From contig CAZSRC010000012.1 of the NCBI GenBank assembly GCA_964609365.1, positions 1 through 22,191 of the forward strand: DNA of 22,191 nucleotides, read 5' to 3'. Position numbers and translations under genes: made by a program. Below the pieces are notes generated by a model, which was not told where the DNA came from, did not search any database, and saw nothing but the letters and a program-made list of their open reading frames with translations. Of this stretch, positions 21,529 to 22,191 are shown in pieces (positions within the stretch are counted from its first letter, which is position 1; each line of letters opens with the position of its first letter). The DNA is from GCA-002840305 sp964609365 (GTDB taxonomy: Bacteria; Patescibacteriota; Patescibacteriia; Patescibacteriales; UBA12465).

Positions 21529-22191
21529 ATGAAAAAAGAAAGTAAAAAACAGGCCAAAATATTTAGAAAGAGTGGCTATTCTTTTAGGGAAATTAGTGAA
21601 GCACTAAACATTTCTAAAAGCACGGCCTCTTTGTGGTGTCGAAATGAAACTTTAAATAAAACGGCCAGGGAGAGAATAAAAAATTTGGGCGATGTTGGTA
21701 GAGAGAGGGGAAAAATAAGTGCTAGAGAAAAGAGATCGAAGGAATTAGAATTAATTGATAAAAATTGTTCAGTTTTAATAAATAAAAAATATAGTGTTGA
21801 TGATTATAAATTATTTTTGGCTTTGCTTTATTGGGGTGAGGGTGGCAAAACAAATAATTATTTTAATTTTGTAAATTCTGATCCAGAAATGATAAAATCA
21901 TTTTTATTTTTATTTAGAAAATGTTTTTTAGTTGATAAATATAAGTTTCGTGCTCACTTGCATTTACATGAATATCATAATTGGGATGAAATGATAAATT
22001 TTTGGTCGGATGTCACCGGTATTGAAAAAAATAAGTTTTCCATATATAATAAACCACATACTGGTATTAATAAAAAACCTGGATATAAGGGCTGTATCTC
22101 TGTCAGATATGGTGATAGCAAGATATTCAAGGAAGTTTTTATTATTATCCGTCGTTTTATAAAATATATTAATAATGAAAACTTCCTTGAA
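21529..22191 (+). CDS. HTH-domain protein resembling LAGLIDADG-type families, partial
   Basis: An open reading frame of 221 codons that runs off the window with no stop. The N-terminus (about 6-40) is a helix-turn-helix: KIFRKSGYSFREISEALNI, then SKSTASLWCRNE. The remainder has a pattern known from bacterial and phage proteins of unclear role: LLYWGEGGK (an LAGLIDADG-like helix with acidic residues), FVNSDPEMIKSFLFLF, LHLHEYHN, and GYKGCISVRYGDSK near the end. Homing-endonuclease-like or recombination-associated function is a guess. It follows a terminator and an extended -10. The last 66 nt of the visible frame form a 22-bp inverted repeat (see findings), which may be a real element or a contig-end artefact. 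Confidence 0.7.
   Translation, partial: MKKESKKQAKIFRKSGYSFREISEALNISKSTASLWCRNETLNKTARERIKNLGDVGRERGKISAREKRSKELELIDKNCSVLINKKYSVDDYKLFLALLYWGEGGKTNNYFNFVNSDPEMIKSFLFLFRKCFLVDKYKFRAHLHLHEYHNWDEMINFWSDVTGIEKNKFSIYNKPHTGINKKPGYKGCISVRYGDSKIFKEVFIIIRRFIKYINNENFLE
22126..22191. repeat. 22-bp inverted repeat ending at the last base of the window
   Basis: The arms 22126-22147 and 22170-22191 pair over 22 positions with a single G-U (22140 with 22077+100 = 22177), around a 22-nt loop. The outer 14 bp (TTCAAGGAAGTTTT / AAAACTTCCTTGAA) are perfect. It lies within the partial HTH gene. There is no T tract in view after it. Confidence 0.85.

Noticed and set aside
1..22191. CRISPR arrays, insertion sequences, integrase or prophage genes
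   Set aside because: I found no regularly spaced repeats, no transposase or integrase motif, and no attachment-site duplication at the tRNA genes within the window.
1..22191. Recoding of TGA as glycine or tryptophan, as in some CPR lineages
   Set aside because: All conserved genes read through at full length with TGG for Trp and normal Gly codons, and no in-frame TGA interrupts them.

Overview
The window is a very AT-rich, tightly packed piece of bacterial chromosome. It carries small informational genes, glycolytic genes, oxidative-stress genes and several membrane proteins of unknown role. The low GC, mostly non-overlapping genes a few bases apart, scarcity of Shine-Dalgarno (SD) sequences, a VirB2-like mini-pilin, a stand-alone HNH-like mini-protein and a long membrane-anchored beta-propeller protein together suggest a Candidate Phyla Radiation (Patescibacteria, probably Parcubacteria-like) genome. 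This lineage call is inference from gene content, not a phylogeny. The genetic code looks standard: full-length genes have no in-frame TGA, yet none of the 24 complete genes stops with TGA (19 TAA, 5 TAG).

Layout. (1) 1-2028, minus strand: rny (RNase Y) overlapping an HU gene, then tRNA-Arg(UCG) and a CAU tRNA with their own promoter. (2) 2358-9774, plus strand: one probable operon of six genes with gaps of 4-15 nt: a membrane-anchored beta-propeller protein, a polytopic membrane protein, an HtrA-like protein that has lost its catalytic triad, pgk, eno, and a shortened phosphoglycerate-mutase-like protein that has lost its metal ligands. Its terminator appears to lie inside the convergent gene. 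(3) 9767-12236, minus strand: gyrB followed by a divergent-PAP2 (DUF212) membrane protein. (4) 12410-15333, plus strand: a galE-like epimerase, tpiA, a membrane TPR protein, tRNA-Thr and an HNH-like small protein, closed by a strong terminator. (5) 15335-17840: a peroxiredoxin unit and an SPFH/three-TM protein unit, each with promoter and terminator. (6) 17843-19430: a VirB2-like pilin, then tRNA-Tyr, a 33-residue membrane mini-protein and mutM. (7) 19444-21477: rpmG, an AI-2E-type permease, rubrerythrin and desulforedoxin. (8) 21529 to the end: a partial HTH protein whose reading frame contains a 22-bp inverted repeat ending on the last base.

Themes. Lower glycolysis is spread over two plus-strand units (pgk-eno and tpiA). 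Peroxiredoxin, rubrerythrin, desulforedoxin and MutM suggest an oxygen-sensitive anaerobic or fermentative cell that must detoxify peroxide. The most noteworthy items are two degenerate enzymes in one operon, a recurrent AATTAA motif 9-11 nt before six start codons, three genes with canonical SD sites and higher GC amid SD-less neighbours, and promoters that begin within 1-2 nt of the preceding terminator.
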